Below, one piece after another: positions 1 through 5,551 of a DNA stretch of 6,339 bases. The translations under genes were made by a program, and so were the position numbers. Within the stretch, counting starts at the first letter, position 1; every line of letters begins with the position of its first letter. The stretch lies in assembly GCA_046154735.1 (NCBI GenBank), contig JBJXFJ010000219.1, positions 1 through 6,339 on the forward strand, read 5' to 3'. Below the pieces are notes generated by a model. It searched no databases, was not told the origin of the DNA, and was given only the letters and a program-made list of their open reading frames with translations. This DNA is from CAVXYC01 sp046154735 (GTDB lineage: Bacteria; Chloroflexota; UBA6077; JACCZL01).

Positions 1-251
1 AAGGCGAGCACTATGGCGACCCTTATGAGCATGCTTGCTCTTCGAGTCGGCCCTGAGGTCATACGCAACATGGGGAGAGCTCCGCTCGGTTGATGATCTT
101 GACACAAGCTGACATTGATCCCAGGGCTACCTTGCGATCTCCATAGACCACACTCAGAGAGCAGAATTCTTGGAGAAGCTCAGTGCCTCTAGGGATGGCA
201 GACGTGCACGAACTGAGCCGGGCGGAAGTTGCGGAGTGATCTGGACACGCC

Positions 252-281
252 GATCGATCCGGGTGCGATCGCACGATATCG
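252..281. promoter_or_regulatory. Cluster of three palindromes, possible operator
   Basis: Three perfect palindromes lie almost end to end: GATCGATC (252-259), GTGCGATCGCAC (263-274) and CGATATCG (274-281). They sit about 60 bases upstream of the -10-like box at 339-344 and about 90 bases upstream of the decarboxylase-like gene. A dimeric regulator could bind the central 12-bp palindrome, which would be an activator-type position. This is inference: no regulator gene is visible in the window, and GATC/CGAT-rich palindromes can arise by chance. Confidence 0.25.
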
Positions 282-337
282 GCCCGGAGACGACCTCGCG
301 CCAGCGATAAGTCCCTTCCCCTCCCGAAGCCTGCCCG

Positions 338-349
338 CTACAATGCGCC
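338..349 (+). promoter_or_regulatory. Candidate promoter -10 region of the decarboxylase-like gene
   Basis: TACAAT at 339-344 matches the TATAAT consensus at five of six positions and would place transcription start near 351, giving a leader of about 20 bases before the ATG at 372. The -35 position (about 316-321, TTCCCC) is weak. The surrounding 12 bases CTACAATGCGCC differ by only two transitions from the -10 region upstream of the transporter operon (3348-3359), which raises confidence in both. Confidence 0.45.
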
Positions 350-355
350 GAAGTT

Positions 356-363
356 GGGAGGAG
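356..363 (+). promoter_or_regulatory. Ribosome binding site that sets the start at 372
   Basis: GGGAGGAG is a strong Shine-Dalgarno sequence ending 8 bases before the ATG at 372. The longest open frame would start at a TTG at 354 that lies just ahead of and overlaps this site, so the TTG start is unlikely and the protein begins MANKIR. Confidence 0.75.
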
Positions 364-371
364 TCACAACG

Positions 372-1388
372 ATGGCGAATAAGATCCGCATTAGCTTTGT
401 AACGAACCGGCATGACCCGTTCATGCCCCTCATTGATGGTGAGGTGGAGTGCGAGGGCGTGGAGCTGGTGACCACGTTTTCCGATCCCTCGGAGACGTTT
501 TGGCGGCAGCTCAAGTTCAATGAGTTCCAGCTTGCTGAGATGTCGCTCTCGTCGTACCTGATTGCGCGCGACCAGGGCGCAGACATGGCGTACCTGCCCG
601 TCTTCCCCTCGCGATCGCTCTTCTGGACCGGTCAGTCCTACCACGTGGACTCGGGCATCAAGGAGCCGGGCGATCTCAAGGGTAAGAGCATTGGCGTCGG
701 CGAATATCAGCAGACCGCTTCTCTCTGGACGCGCGGAATCCTGGAGCATGACTTCGGCGTCTCCCAGTTTGATGTTGACTGGTGGATGGAGCGCACGGAA
801 GAGTTAAGCCACGGCGGCGCCACAGGCTTTAAGCCCATGGATGGCATTAAATTCCATCGGATTCCGGCGGATAAGAGCCTGGCCTCCATGCTCGTGAATC
901 ACGAGATTGACGCGGCCACCGTCGGACGGGCGTTCTCCAAAGAAAGCAATATCATTGATCGCTCTACCCAGATCCGGGCGCTGGATGGCGACTGGAGCAA
1001 GGTGAAGAAGCTCTTTCCTGATCGCATTGCCGAGGGTGAGCGGTTCTTCAAGAAATGGGGCTTTGTCCCGGCGAACCACGGCGTGGCGATCCGCGGCGAC
1101 GTCTTCCGCGAGCATCCCTGGATGGCGTTCAACCTCTACAAGGCGTTTGTTGAGTCCAAGAACGTGGCACGCGAGCACCTGGAGGACCATCTACCCTCCG
1201 GACTCTTCTTTGGTCAGGAGTATCTCAGCCAGACCAAGAAGATGTTTGGTGATGACTTCTTCCCCTACGGGGTGAAGGCGAACCACGCGATGGTGGAGAC
1301 CGCCATCAGTTTCTCCCATGAGCAAGGCTTCATCAAGTCGAAGCCAAGCGTGGAAGACATTTTTGTGGAGCAGGTGCGGGACCTTTAA
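372..1388 (+). CDS. 4,5-dihydroxyphthalate decarboxylase-like protein (periplasmic-binding-protein fold)
   Basis: The 338-residue protein resembles Pht5-type 4,5-dihydroxyphthalate decarboxylases (about 330 residues), a family sharing the two-lobed type 2 periplasmic-binding-protein fold. Family-typical blocks are visible in order: an N-terminal strand with the GEVECEGVEL turn (23-32), EMSLSSY (56-62), PVFPSR (76-81), LKGKSIGVGEYQQTA (102-116) followed by LWTRGIL (118-124), and EIDAA (178-182). No signal peptide or lipobox is present, so it should be cytoplasmic, consistent with an enzyme rather than a transporter-binding protein. In phthalate catabolism the named enzyme releases CO2 from 4,5-dihydroxyphthalate to give protocatechuate. 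Many proteins so annotated have unproven substrates, and no ring-cleavage or phthalate dioxygenase gene lies nearby, so family assignment is good but the substrate is unknown. It appears monocistronic or first in its unit, with a 185-bp gap before the aldolase. Confidence 0.8.
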   Translation: MANKIRISFVTNRHDPFMPLIDGEVECEGVELVTTFSDPSETFWRQLKFNEFQLAEMSLSSYLIARDQGADMAYLPVFPSRSLFWTGQSYHVDSGIKEPGDLKGKSIGVGEYQQTASLWTRGILEHDFGVSQFDVDWWMERTEELSHGGATGFKPMDGIKFHRIPADKSLASMLVNHEIDAATVGRAFSKESNIIDRSTQIRALDGDWSKVKKLFPDRIAEGERFFKKWGFVPANHGVAIRGDVFREHPWMAFNLYKAFVESKNVAREHLEDHLPSGLFFGQEYLSQTKKMFGDDFFPYGVKANHAMVETAISFSHEQGFIKSKPSVEDIFVEQVRDL

Positions 1389-1406
1389 ATTCGACCGAGG
1401 ACATTA

Positions 1407-1452
1407 GACGGAGGACGGAGGCGGTTCCGGTGGTGTATCGGGCTACCTCCGT
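1407..1452. repeat. Tandem heptamer GACGGAG with a downstream inverted copy
   Basis: GACGGAG is repeated back to back (1407-1420) and a CCTCCGT (1446-1452) downstream is the exact complement of ACGGAGG present in each copy (1408-1414 and 1415-1421). Either copy could pair with it in RNA as a 7-bp stem. No T-tract follows, so an intrinsic terminator for the upstream gene is not well supported. It may be no more than local repetition in the 185-bp gap. Confidence 0.3.
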
Positions 1453-1556
1453 TCGCCTGAATCTTGATCATTTGGTATAGGCCAAGGTCCACTGCCAGGG
1501 TCTCCTGTCCATTTCGTATTGAGCGAGTATTATTGGCGGCGCGACTCGAAAAGCGC

Positions 1557-1564
1557 GGGGAAGG
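1557..1564 (+). promoter_or_regulatory. Ribosome binding site that favours the start at 1574
   Basis: GGGGAAGG abuts the first in-frame ATG at 1565 with no spacer, which would not allow normal initiation there. It lies 9 bases before the next in-frame ATG at 1574. The second ATG (protein beginning MIRNKV) is therefore the likelier start. Confidence 0.6.
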
Positions 1565-1573
1565 ATGGGCGGG

Positions 1574-2335
1574 ATGATTCGGAACAAGGTGAAGGCGTTG
1601 TGGCGAGAAGGTCAGGCGGCCTCGGTGGGTTGGATGGGGTCACCTGATCCATACATGACTGAGACAATGGCTGAGGTGGGGTTTGACGCGCTCGTGCTGG
1701 ACATGCAGCATGGGATGGGTATTGGGCCGGATCGGGCCGCGGCCTGGATTCAGATTGTGGCGCGGTGTGGAGTTACCCCATTTGTCCGGGTTTCCTGGAA
1801 CGAGCCGGCCTACATCCAGTGGGTACTTGATGCAGGGGCGCTGGGCATTATCGTCCCGCTTATCGGGTCCTATGATGATGCCGTCAAGGCCGGCGGCGCC
1901 TGTCGCTATTCGCCGCTGGGCTATCGCAGCGTGGGGCCAAACCGCGTCCGTTTTAACGGTGGATCGGATTACTTCGAGCATGCGAATGATGAGATCGCCT
2001 GCCTCGTGATGATCGAGGACGTCAAAACAATTCCCCACCTGGATGAGATCGCCAAAGCCCCGGGGATTGACGGCTTCTACATTGGCCCGGCCGATCTTTC
2101 CGTGACGATGGGGCTGCCGCCAGCCATGGATCAGACTGATCCGCGCCACGGCGAGGCAATGCAGCAGATACTGGACGCGGCGACACGCAACGGGCTGGTC
2201 TGCGGCCGGCACTGTCGCGGGGGTGAAGCCGCGGCCCGCCACTTCGCTCAAGGCTTTAAGCTCTGCCCATCCGGAACGGACACCCTCATTCTAGACACCG
2301 GCGCCCGAGCCGAGCTCAGAGCCTCACGGCAGTGA
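1574..2335 (+). CDS. HpcH/HpaI-family class II aldolase
   Basis: This 253-residue protein belongs to the HpcH/HpaI aldolase family (usual length about 250-270), metal-dependent TIM-barrel enzymes that split 4-hydroxy-2-oxo acids into pyruvate and an aldehyde; members include HpaI, GarL and RhmA. Counting from this start, visible landmarks are the catalytic-histidine region LDMQHG (His46), FVRV with the substrate-binding Arg72, GIIVPLI (91-97), the PLGYRSVGP loop (114-122), VMIED with metal-ligand Glu148, and GFYIGPADLS with metal-ligand Asp174. The usual Glu before the histidine is Gln45, as in a recognised QHG-type subgroup. The protein is cytoplasmic. It is preceded by a 185-bp gap and followed by a repeat-rich convergent gap, so it may be transcribed alone. 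Family membership is firm; the exact aldehyde product is not predictable. Confidence 0.9.
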   Translation: MIRNKVKALWREGQAASVGWMGSPDPYMTETMAEVGFDALVLDMQHGMGIGPDRAAAWIQIVARCGVTPFVRVSWNEPAYIQWVLDAGALGIIVPLIGSYDDAVKAGGACRYSPLGYRSVGPNRVRFNGGSDYFEHANDEIACLVMIEDVKTIPHLDEIAKAPGIDGFYIGPADLSVTMGLPPAMDQTDPRHGEAMQQILDAATRNGLVCGRHCRGGEAAARHFAQGFKLCPSGTDTLILDTGARAELRASRQ

Positions 2336-2412
2336 AAAGTGCAAAGCGCAAAGTGCAAAGTGCAAAGTCGGTGAAGTAGACTGCTGATTCACAATTTTTG
2401 CATTTTGCACTT
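2336..2412. repeat. AAAGTGC heptamer array with inverted arm, possible bidirectional terminator
   Basis: Between the convergent stop codons, 2336-2368 contains about 4.7 copies of a 7-base unit: AAAGTGC, AAAGCGC, AAAGTGC, AAAGTGC, then a partial AAAGT. Bases 2397-2412 are an inverted copy. Left arm 2351-2366 pairs with 2397-2412 over 16 bp, with a single G-T (G-U in RNA) wobble at 2360/2403 and a 30-base loop. The array begins right after the aldolase stop codon and the inverted arm ends three bases from the dehydrogenase stop codon. The hairpin could end transcription from both sides, although neither side has a clean U-tract. Heptamer arrays of this sort also behave as dispersed intergenic repeats. 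Confidence 0.6.
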
Positions 2413-2415
2413 CGT

Positions 2416-3213
2416 TTATCGCGCCGTCCACCCTCCGTCAATCACGAAGGGCTGGCCGGTGATATAGGCGGCGGACTGGCTGGCCAGGAAGCCGGCCACC
2501 GCCGCCACCTCCTGCACTGTGCCGCGCCGGCCCACTGGGATCATCGTTTTCCAGGCGCCTGGGTCAGCGCCCACGCCAGCGTTCATCATGTCAGGCGATC
2601 CGGGGCCCAGAATATCCATTGAGTTGGCGCGCAGGTTCGTTTCAATGGGCCCGGGGCAGATGGCGTTCACGGTCACGCCGCGATCGGCGTAAGTCATTGC
2701 CATTTGCCGGGTGAGGCCCATCAGTCCGTGTTTCGCCGTGACGTATGCCGCGCCACCGCCGGCGCCCACAAGTCCGGCAACTGACGAGATGTTAATGATG
2801 CGTGAAGCAGGTTGCTGCATGAGCGCATCCAGCGCAAAGCGTGAGCAGAGGTACGTCCCGGTGAGATGAATGCTGAGCACCCGGTTCCAGAGCGCGAGAT
2901 CGACCTCATCCACCGTTCGATAGCCGTCCAGAATCCCTGCCGCGTTGACGAGGATGCCGAGCGATCCATTCATGCTCAAGGCGTCCTGCACGCCGCGAAT
3001 CACGGACTCCTCGTCGCTCACATCGGCGTTGATCGCGAGGGCTGAGCCGCCTTTGTCCATGATGAGCCGCGCGGTCTCCTCGGCTGCCGCGCGGTGGAAG
3101 TCGAGTGCCGCGATGGGTGCGCCGCGTTCCGAAAGCTCGAGCGCAATGGCTCGACCGATTCCGGAGCCGGCGCCCGTGATGAGCGCTGTGCCCGGGACGA
3201 GTTCATCGTTCAT
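2416..3213 (-). CDS. Short-chain dehydrogenase/reductase (SDR), probably NAD(H)-dependent
   Basis: The 265-residue protein is a classical SDR of normal length with a single Rossmann domain. The nucleotide-binding motif TGAGSGIG is at 13-20, and Asp38 at the end of the second strand favours NAD(H) over NADP(H). NAAG is at 90-93, and the catalytic Ser144, Tyr157 and Lys161 are in proper spacing. PGPIET is at 187-192 and the C-terminal IDGGW at 258-262. The tetrad Asn is replaced by His116 in SIHLTGTYL, a variant seen in some SDR subgroups. It should interconvert a hydroxyl and a ketone group in the cytoplasm; the substrate is unknown. The start at 3213 was chosen because AAAGG (complement of 3222-3226) lies 8 bases upstream and the fold begins directly after it. 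A 30-codon upstream extension to 3303 lacks family similarity. It is convergent with the aldolase and divergent from the transporter operon. Confidence 0.92.
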   Translation of the reverse strand: MNDELVPGTALITGAGSGIGRAIALELSERGAPIAALDFHRAAAEETARLIMDKGGSALAINADVSDEESVIRGVQDALSMNGSLGILVNAAGILDGYRTVDEVDLALWNRVLSIHLTGTYLCSRFALDALMQQPASRIINISSVAGLVGAGGGAAYVTAKHGLMGLTRQMAMTYADRGVTVNAICPGPIETNLRANSMDILGPGSPDMMNAGVGADPGAWKTMIPVGRRGTVQEVAAVAGFLASQSAAYITGQPFVIDGGWTAR

Positions 3214-3347
3214 GTAATGCACCTTTCGCCATTGCAGTGCTACACGGATTTCTCGCTCAGCAGCCTGGCAATGCCCGCTCGGCTGGCGCGGCTCCGGGCT
3301 CAACCAGAGTTACGCGAAACCCCCGAGGTGACGATGTGAGAATTCAC

Positions 3348-3359
3348 CTATAATACGCC
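3348..3359 (+). promoter_or_regulatory. Candidate promoter -10 region of the transporter operon
   Basis: A perfect TATAAT lies at 3349-3354, in the gap between the divergent dehydrogenase and the tct operon. The best -35 match, GTGACG at 3328-3333 (four of six), is 15 bases upstream, which is short. Predicted transcription would begin near 3361, giving a leader of about 78 bases. That leader includes an imperfect 8-bp stem (3372-3379 with 3391-3398, one mismatch). The 12-base context CTATAATACGCC closely matches that upstream of the decarboxylase-like gene (338-349). Confidence 0.55.
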
Positions 3360-3425
3360 CGTTCTGCCCATCGTCGCGCGAGATTTCGAGGCGAGACGCT
3401 AACGGGTCTGGACCAACTTCTCAAT

Positions 3426-3429
3426 GGAG
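3426..3429 (+). promoter_or_regulatory. Ribosome binding site that favours the start at 3439
   Basis: GGAG within a purine-rich run (3426-3436) lies 9 bases before the ATG at 3439. The earlier in-frame ATG at 3424 overlaps the run and has no purine-rich sequence before it, so it is an unlikely start. Confidence 0.6.
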
Positions 3430-3438
3430 AGAGGGGCC

Positions 3439-4953
3439 ATGCTGGAATCAGCGATCGCCGCGCTCGAGCATATCGCCAGCCCAATGTCCTTCCTCGCGCT
3501 CACGGTGGGGGTGCTCATCGGCATGCTGAGCGGCGCTATGCCGGGTGGCGGGGTGCCAGGGTTGGTCATTCTGCTTGGCTTCGCCTATCACATGGACCCC
3601 TGGGTCGCCATTCCGCTGGCGATCGGCATGTGGGCCACGGTGCCTACCACGGACACCATTCCGGCCGTGCTGCTGGGGATCCCGGGCTCCACCTCCGGCC
3701 AGGCCACGATTCTTGACGGCCACGCCATGGCGCGCAAGGGCCAGGCGGGAGTGGCACTGGCCGCTGCTTATTTCGGCTCGCTTGTGGGCGGGCTGCTGGG
3801 CGCACTGTTTCTCGTCATCACGCTTCCGTTGGCCCGGCCTCTGGTGAATACCTTTGGCTCGGCAGAATTCTTCATCATGGGCATGGTGACCATTGCGGTC
3901 GTTGGTGTGCTGAGCAGTGGCGCGGTCTACAAAGGACTTGCGGCCGGAGCCCTCGGCCTACTCATTTCAACCATCGGGTTTGACACCATCAACGGCATTC
4001 CGCGGGCCACGTTTGGGCAGTCGTTTCTCTATGACGGTATCCCCCTGGTGCCCATGATTGTGGGCCTATTTGCCATTCCAGAGCTGATTGACCTGGTCAT
4101 CAATGACACGCCCATCGCCCGTCAGCGGTTTGAGTCCATGCTGGCGGACACTAACAAGGGCCGGAAAGAGGGGATCATGGCGGTGATCCACAATCCGGGG
4201 GTTGTGATTCAATCAACCATCATTGGCATCATCATTGGCGTGATGCCCGGCATCGGCGGATCGCTGGCGAACTGGCTCACCTATGCGCAGGCGCGGCAGA
4301 CAGTGAAAGACGGCGTCAAGACGTTTGGAACGGGTGACGTCCGCGGGGTTATTGCCCCCGAAACGGCCAATAACGCGGTGGACGGTGGCGACCTCCTACC
4401 CACACTCGGTTTCGGTGTGCCGGGCAGCGTGGGGATGGCGCTGTTTATGGGATTCTTGATCATTCTGGGCTATCAACCGGGGCCACCCATGATCAACAAC
4501 AACATGGATGTGCTGCTGGGCATTGCCTTCAGCCTGGCCATTGCCAATGTGATGGCCACCGGTCTCGGGCTTCTCTTTACCCCGCAGATCGCGCGGATCG
4601 CATTGGTCCGACCCAATGTGCTGGTTCCCATTGTGCTCGCGGTACTAATGCTCTCGGCGTTCCAGGCGAACAAGACAATGTGGGACCTTCTGCTCGTGCT
4701 TATCGCCGCTGGGCTGGGTTTCTTCATGAAGACATACGGCTGGCCCAGGCCGCCGATTATCATCGCGATTGTCATGGGTGACCTGATTGAGAAGTACTAC
4801 TTTCTCGCGTCGACGAACTATGGCTGGTCGCTCTTTCTCCGTCCAGCCGTCATCGTCATGCTGCTCTTCACCGCGGGCATGGTCATCTACACGCTGAGAT
4901 TGCAGCGGCAGGCGCGCCTCGCCGGTGCGGTGGTGGGAGGCGATGATGACTGA
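3439..4953 (+). CDS. tctA: Tripartite tricarboxylate transporter large membrane subunit, TctA family
   Basis: The 504-residue protein has the length (about 500) and layout of TctA, the large multi-spanning permease of the tripartite tricarboxylate transporter (TTT) family, which couples uptake of a bound carboxylate to ion flow. It has two homologous halves with matching signatures. The first half shows GAMPGGG (32-38), then IPGSTSGQATILDG (81-94) and ARKGQAG (98-104). The second half shows GVMPGIGG (267-274), PETANN (307-312), GFGVPGS (324-330) and GYQPGPP (344-350). Hydrophobic stretches recur throughout, for example near 17-32, 105-129, 144-179, 201-220, 255-270, 330-344, 355-380, 392-406, 414-430 and 466-484. 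In place of the common YGG before the first PG loop it has PTTDTIPAV, as in a TctA subgroup. It is the first gene of the operon and its end overlaps the tctB-like start. The family is certain, the substrate is not: citrate, other di- or tricarboxylates, aromatic acids and sugar acids are all known for TTT systems. Confidence 0.95.
   Translation: MLESAIAALEHIASPMSFLALTVGVLIGMLSGAMPGGGVPGLVILLGFAYHMDPWVAIPLAIGMWATVPTTDTIPAVLLGIPGSTSGQATILDGHAMARKGQAGVALAAAYFGSLVGGLLGALFLVITLPLARPLVNTFGSAEFFIMGMVTIAVVGVLSSGAVYKGLAAGALGLLISTIGFDTINGIPRATFGQSFLYDGIPLVPMIVGLFAIPELIDLVINDTPIARQRFESMLADTNKGRKEGIMAVIHNPGVVIQSTIIGIIIGVMPGIGGSLANWLTYAQARQTVKDGVKTFGTGDVRGVIAPETANNAVDGGDLLPTLGFGVPGSVGMALFMGFLIILGYQPGPPMINNNMDVLLGIAFSLAIANVMATGLGLLFTPQIARIALVRPNVLVPIVLAVLMLSAFQANKTMWDLLLVLIAAGLGFFMKTYGWPRPPIIIAIVMGDLIEKYYFLASTNYGWSLFLRPAVIVMLLFTAGMVIYTLRLQRQARLAGAVVGGDDD
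4935..4940 (+). promoter_or_regulatory. Ribosome binding site of the tctB-like gene inside the tctA-like gene
   Basis: GGGAGG lies within the last codons of the tctA-like gene. It is 5 bases before the ATG at 4946 and only 2 before an adjacent ATG at 4943. The 4946 start is preferred on spacing, and a GTG at 4925 precedes the site and is unlikely. Confidence 0.6.
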
Positions 4954-5491
4954 TGGCGTTTCGGCTGGCACCCCGGCGCCGACTCGGCTTCAGCGATTGC
5001 GTCTCGGGCCAAATGGCTGGTTTGCACTGCTCCTTGCCGTGGTCTGCAGTTATTTCGTCTGGGCGGCCATGAGCTGGCCGTCTGGTGCCGCGCTCTTGCC
5101 GCGCACAGCCGGGATCTTTGGCCTGCTCATGCTGGCCGGTTATGCCATAAGCAGCTTCCAGGGCCGCGGTGCGAACACCGGGCAGATTCTTGATGTAGGG
5201 CGTCTGGAGCATGGCGATACCGATACAGTAGCGGTACGGGGTCGCACGCTGAGGGCCATTGGGAGTCTTCTGGTGCTGGTGCTGTCCATCTGGGCGGTGG
5301 GGTTCCACGTGGCCATTCCCACCTTTGTCAGCTTCTACCTCTGGTACTGGGGCAAGGTGGATTGGTGGCGTGCGGTGATCGCGGGAGTGATCTTTCTGGG
5401 CATCATTGTGGGACTCTATGACAATGTCTTGCATGTGACCTGGCATACCAGCCTGCTCGATATGTTGCTCGGTCGTGGTGGTGGAAACTAA
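4946..5491 (+). CDS. tctB: Tripartite tricarboxylate transporter small membrane subunit, TctB family
   Basis: The 181-residue protein sits directly after TctA and has the length and hydrophobic profile of TctB, the poorly conserved small membrane partner of TTT systems. A short polar N-terminus is followed by membrane segments near 24-42 and 51-70, a polar loop of about 33 residues (72-104) and three further hydrophobic segments near 105-119, 122-136 and 143-157. WPSGAALLPR (44-53) matches the family's usual position of a proline/arginine-containing turn between the first two helices. Assignment rests mainly on context and topology, since TctB sequences diverge strongly. The start overlaps the tctA-like stop by 8 bases, suggesting translational coupling and equal expression. 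The neighbouring ATG at 4943 would add one residue. Confidence 0.85.
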   Translation: MTDGVSAGTPAPTRLQRLRLGPNGWFALLLAVVCSYFVWAAMSWPSGAALLPRTAGIFGLLMLAGYAISSFQGRGANTGQILDVGRLEHGDTDTVAVRGRTLRAIGSLLVLVLSIWAVGFHVAIPTFVSFYLWYWGKVDWWRAVIAGVIFLGIIVGLYDNVLHVTWHTSLLDMLLGRGGGN

Positions 5492-5538
5492 GGGAATAAT
5501 CGCGGGCGCCCGGTTTCATGAGTGCGCTCGCTCGGTGC

Positions 5539-5546
5539 GGGAGGAG
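5539..5546 (+). promoter_or_regulatory. Ribosome binding site of the tctC-like gene
   Basis: GGGAGGAG ends 5 bases before the ATG at 5552 (7 from its GGAGG core). A nearer ATG at 5547 runs into a stop after two codons and is not a start. The gene thus has its own strong initiation site despite lying only 60 bases after the tctB-like stop. Confidence 0.7.
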
Positions 5547-5551
5547 ATGCG

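Larger units (their letters stand above)
1..355. other. Leader region with no supported gene
   Basis: I find no convincing gene in this stretch. One plus-strand frame is open from base 1 to a TGA at 91-93 and could be the last 30 codons of an upstream gene. Its translation is not recognisable and an open frame that short is expected by chance. A 71-codon minus-strand frame (59-274) has no good start signal and an unremarkable composition. The right part carries three neighbouring palindromes (252-281) and a -10-like box (339-344), described separately, so the region most likely acts as the upstream control region of the gene at 372. A TTGACA hexamer at 99-104 has no matching -10 at normal spacing. 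Confidence 0.5.

Noticed and set aside
1..93. Open plus-strand frame from the window edge, possibly the tail of an upstream gene
   Set aside because: Only 30 codons, no recognisable family, and such an open run is likely by chance; not listed as a gene.
99..104. Perfect TTGACA -35 hexamer in the leader region
   Set aside because: No acceptable -10 lies 15-19 bases downstream, and no gene starts within a reasonable distance.
1528..1533. TATTAT as a -10 box for the aldolase gene
   Set aside because: Five of six match, but the -35 region (about 1505-1510) is poor and the surrounding bases do not fit the CTAYAATRCGCC pattern; possible but not supported enough to list.
2336..2368. Heptamer array read as a CRISPR or phage attachment site
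   Set aside because: Units are 7 bases with no spacers, and there are no integrase, cas or tRNA sequences nearby.
3231..3236. TGCAAT (minus strand) as a -10 box for the SDR gene
   Set aside because: It would place the transcript start inside or next to the ribosome binding site, and there is no -35 match.
3214..3303. 30-codon N-terminal extension of the SDR
   Set aside because: A clear ribosome binding site lies before the ATG at 3213, SDR homology starts there, and the extension looks like non-coding sequence.
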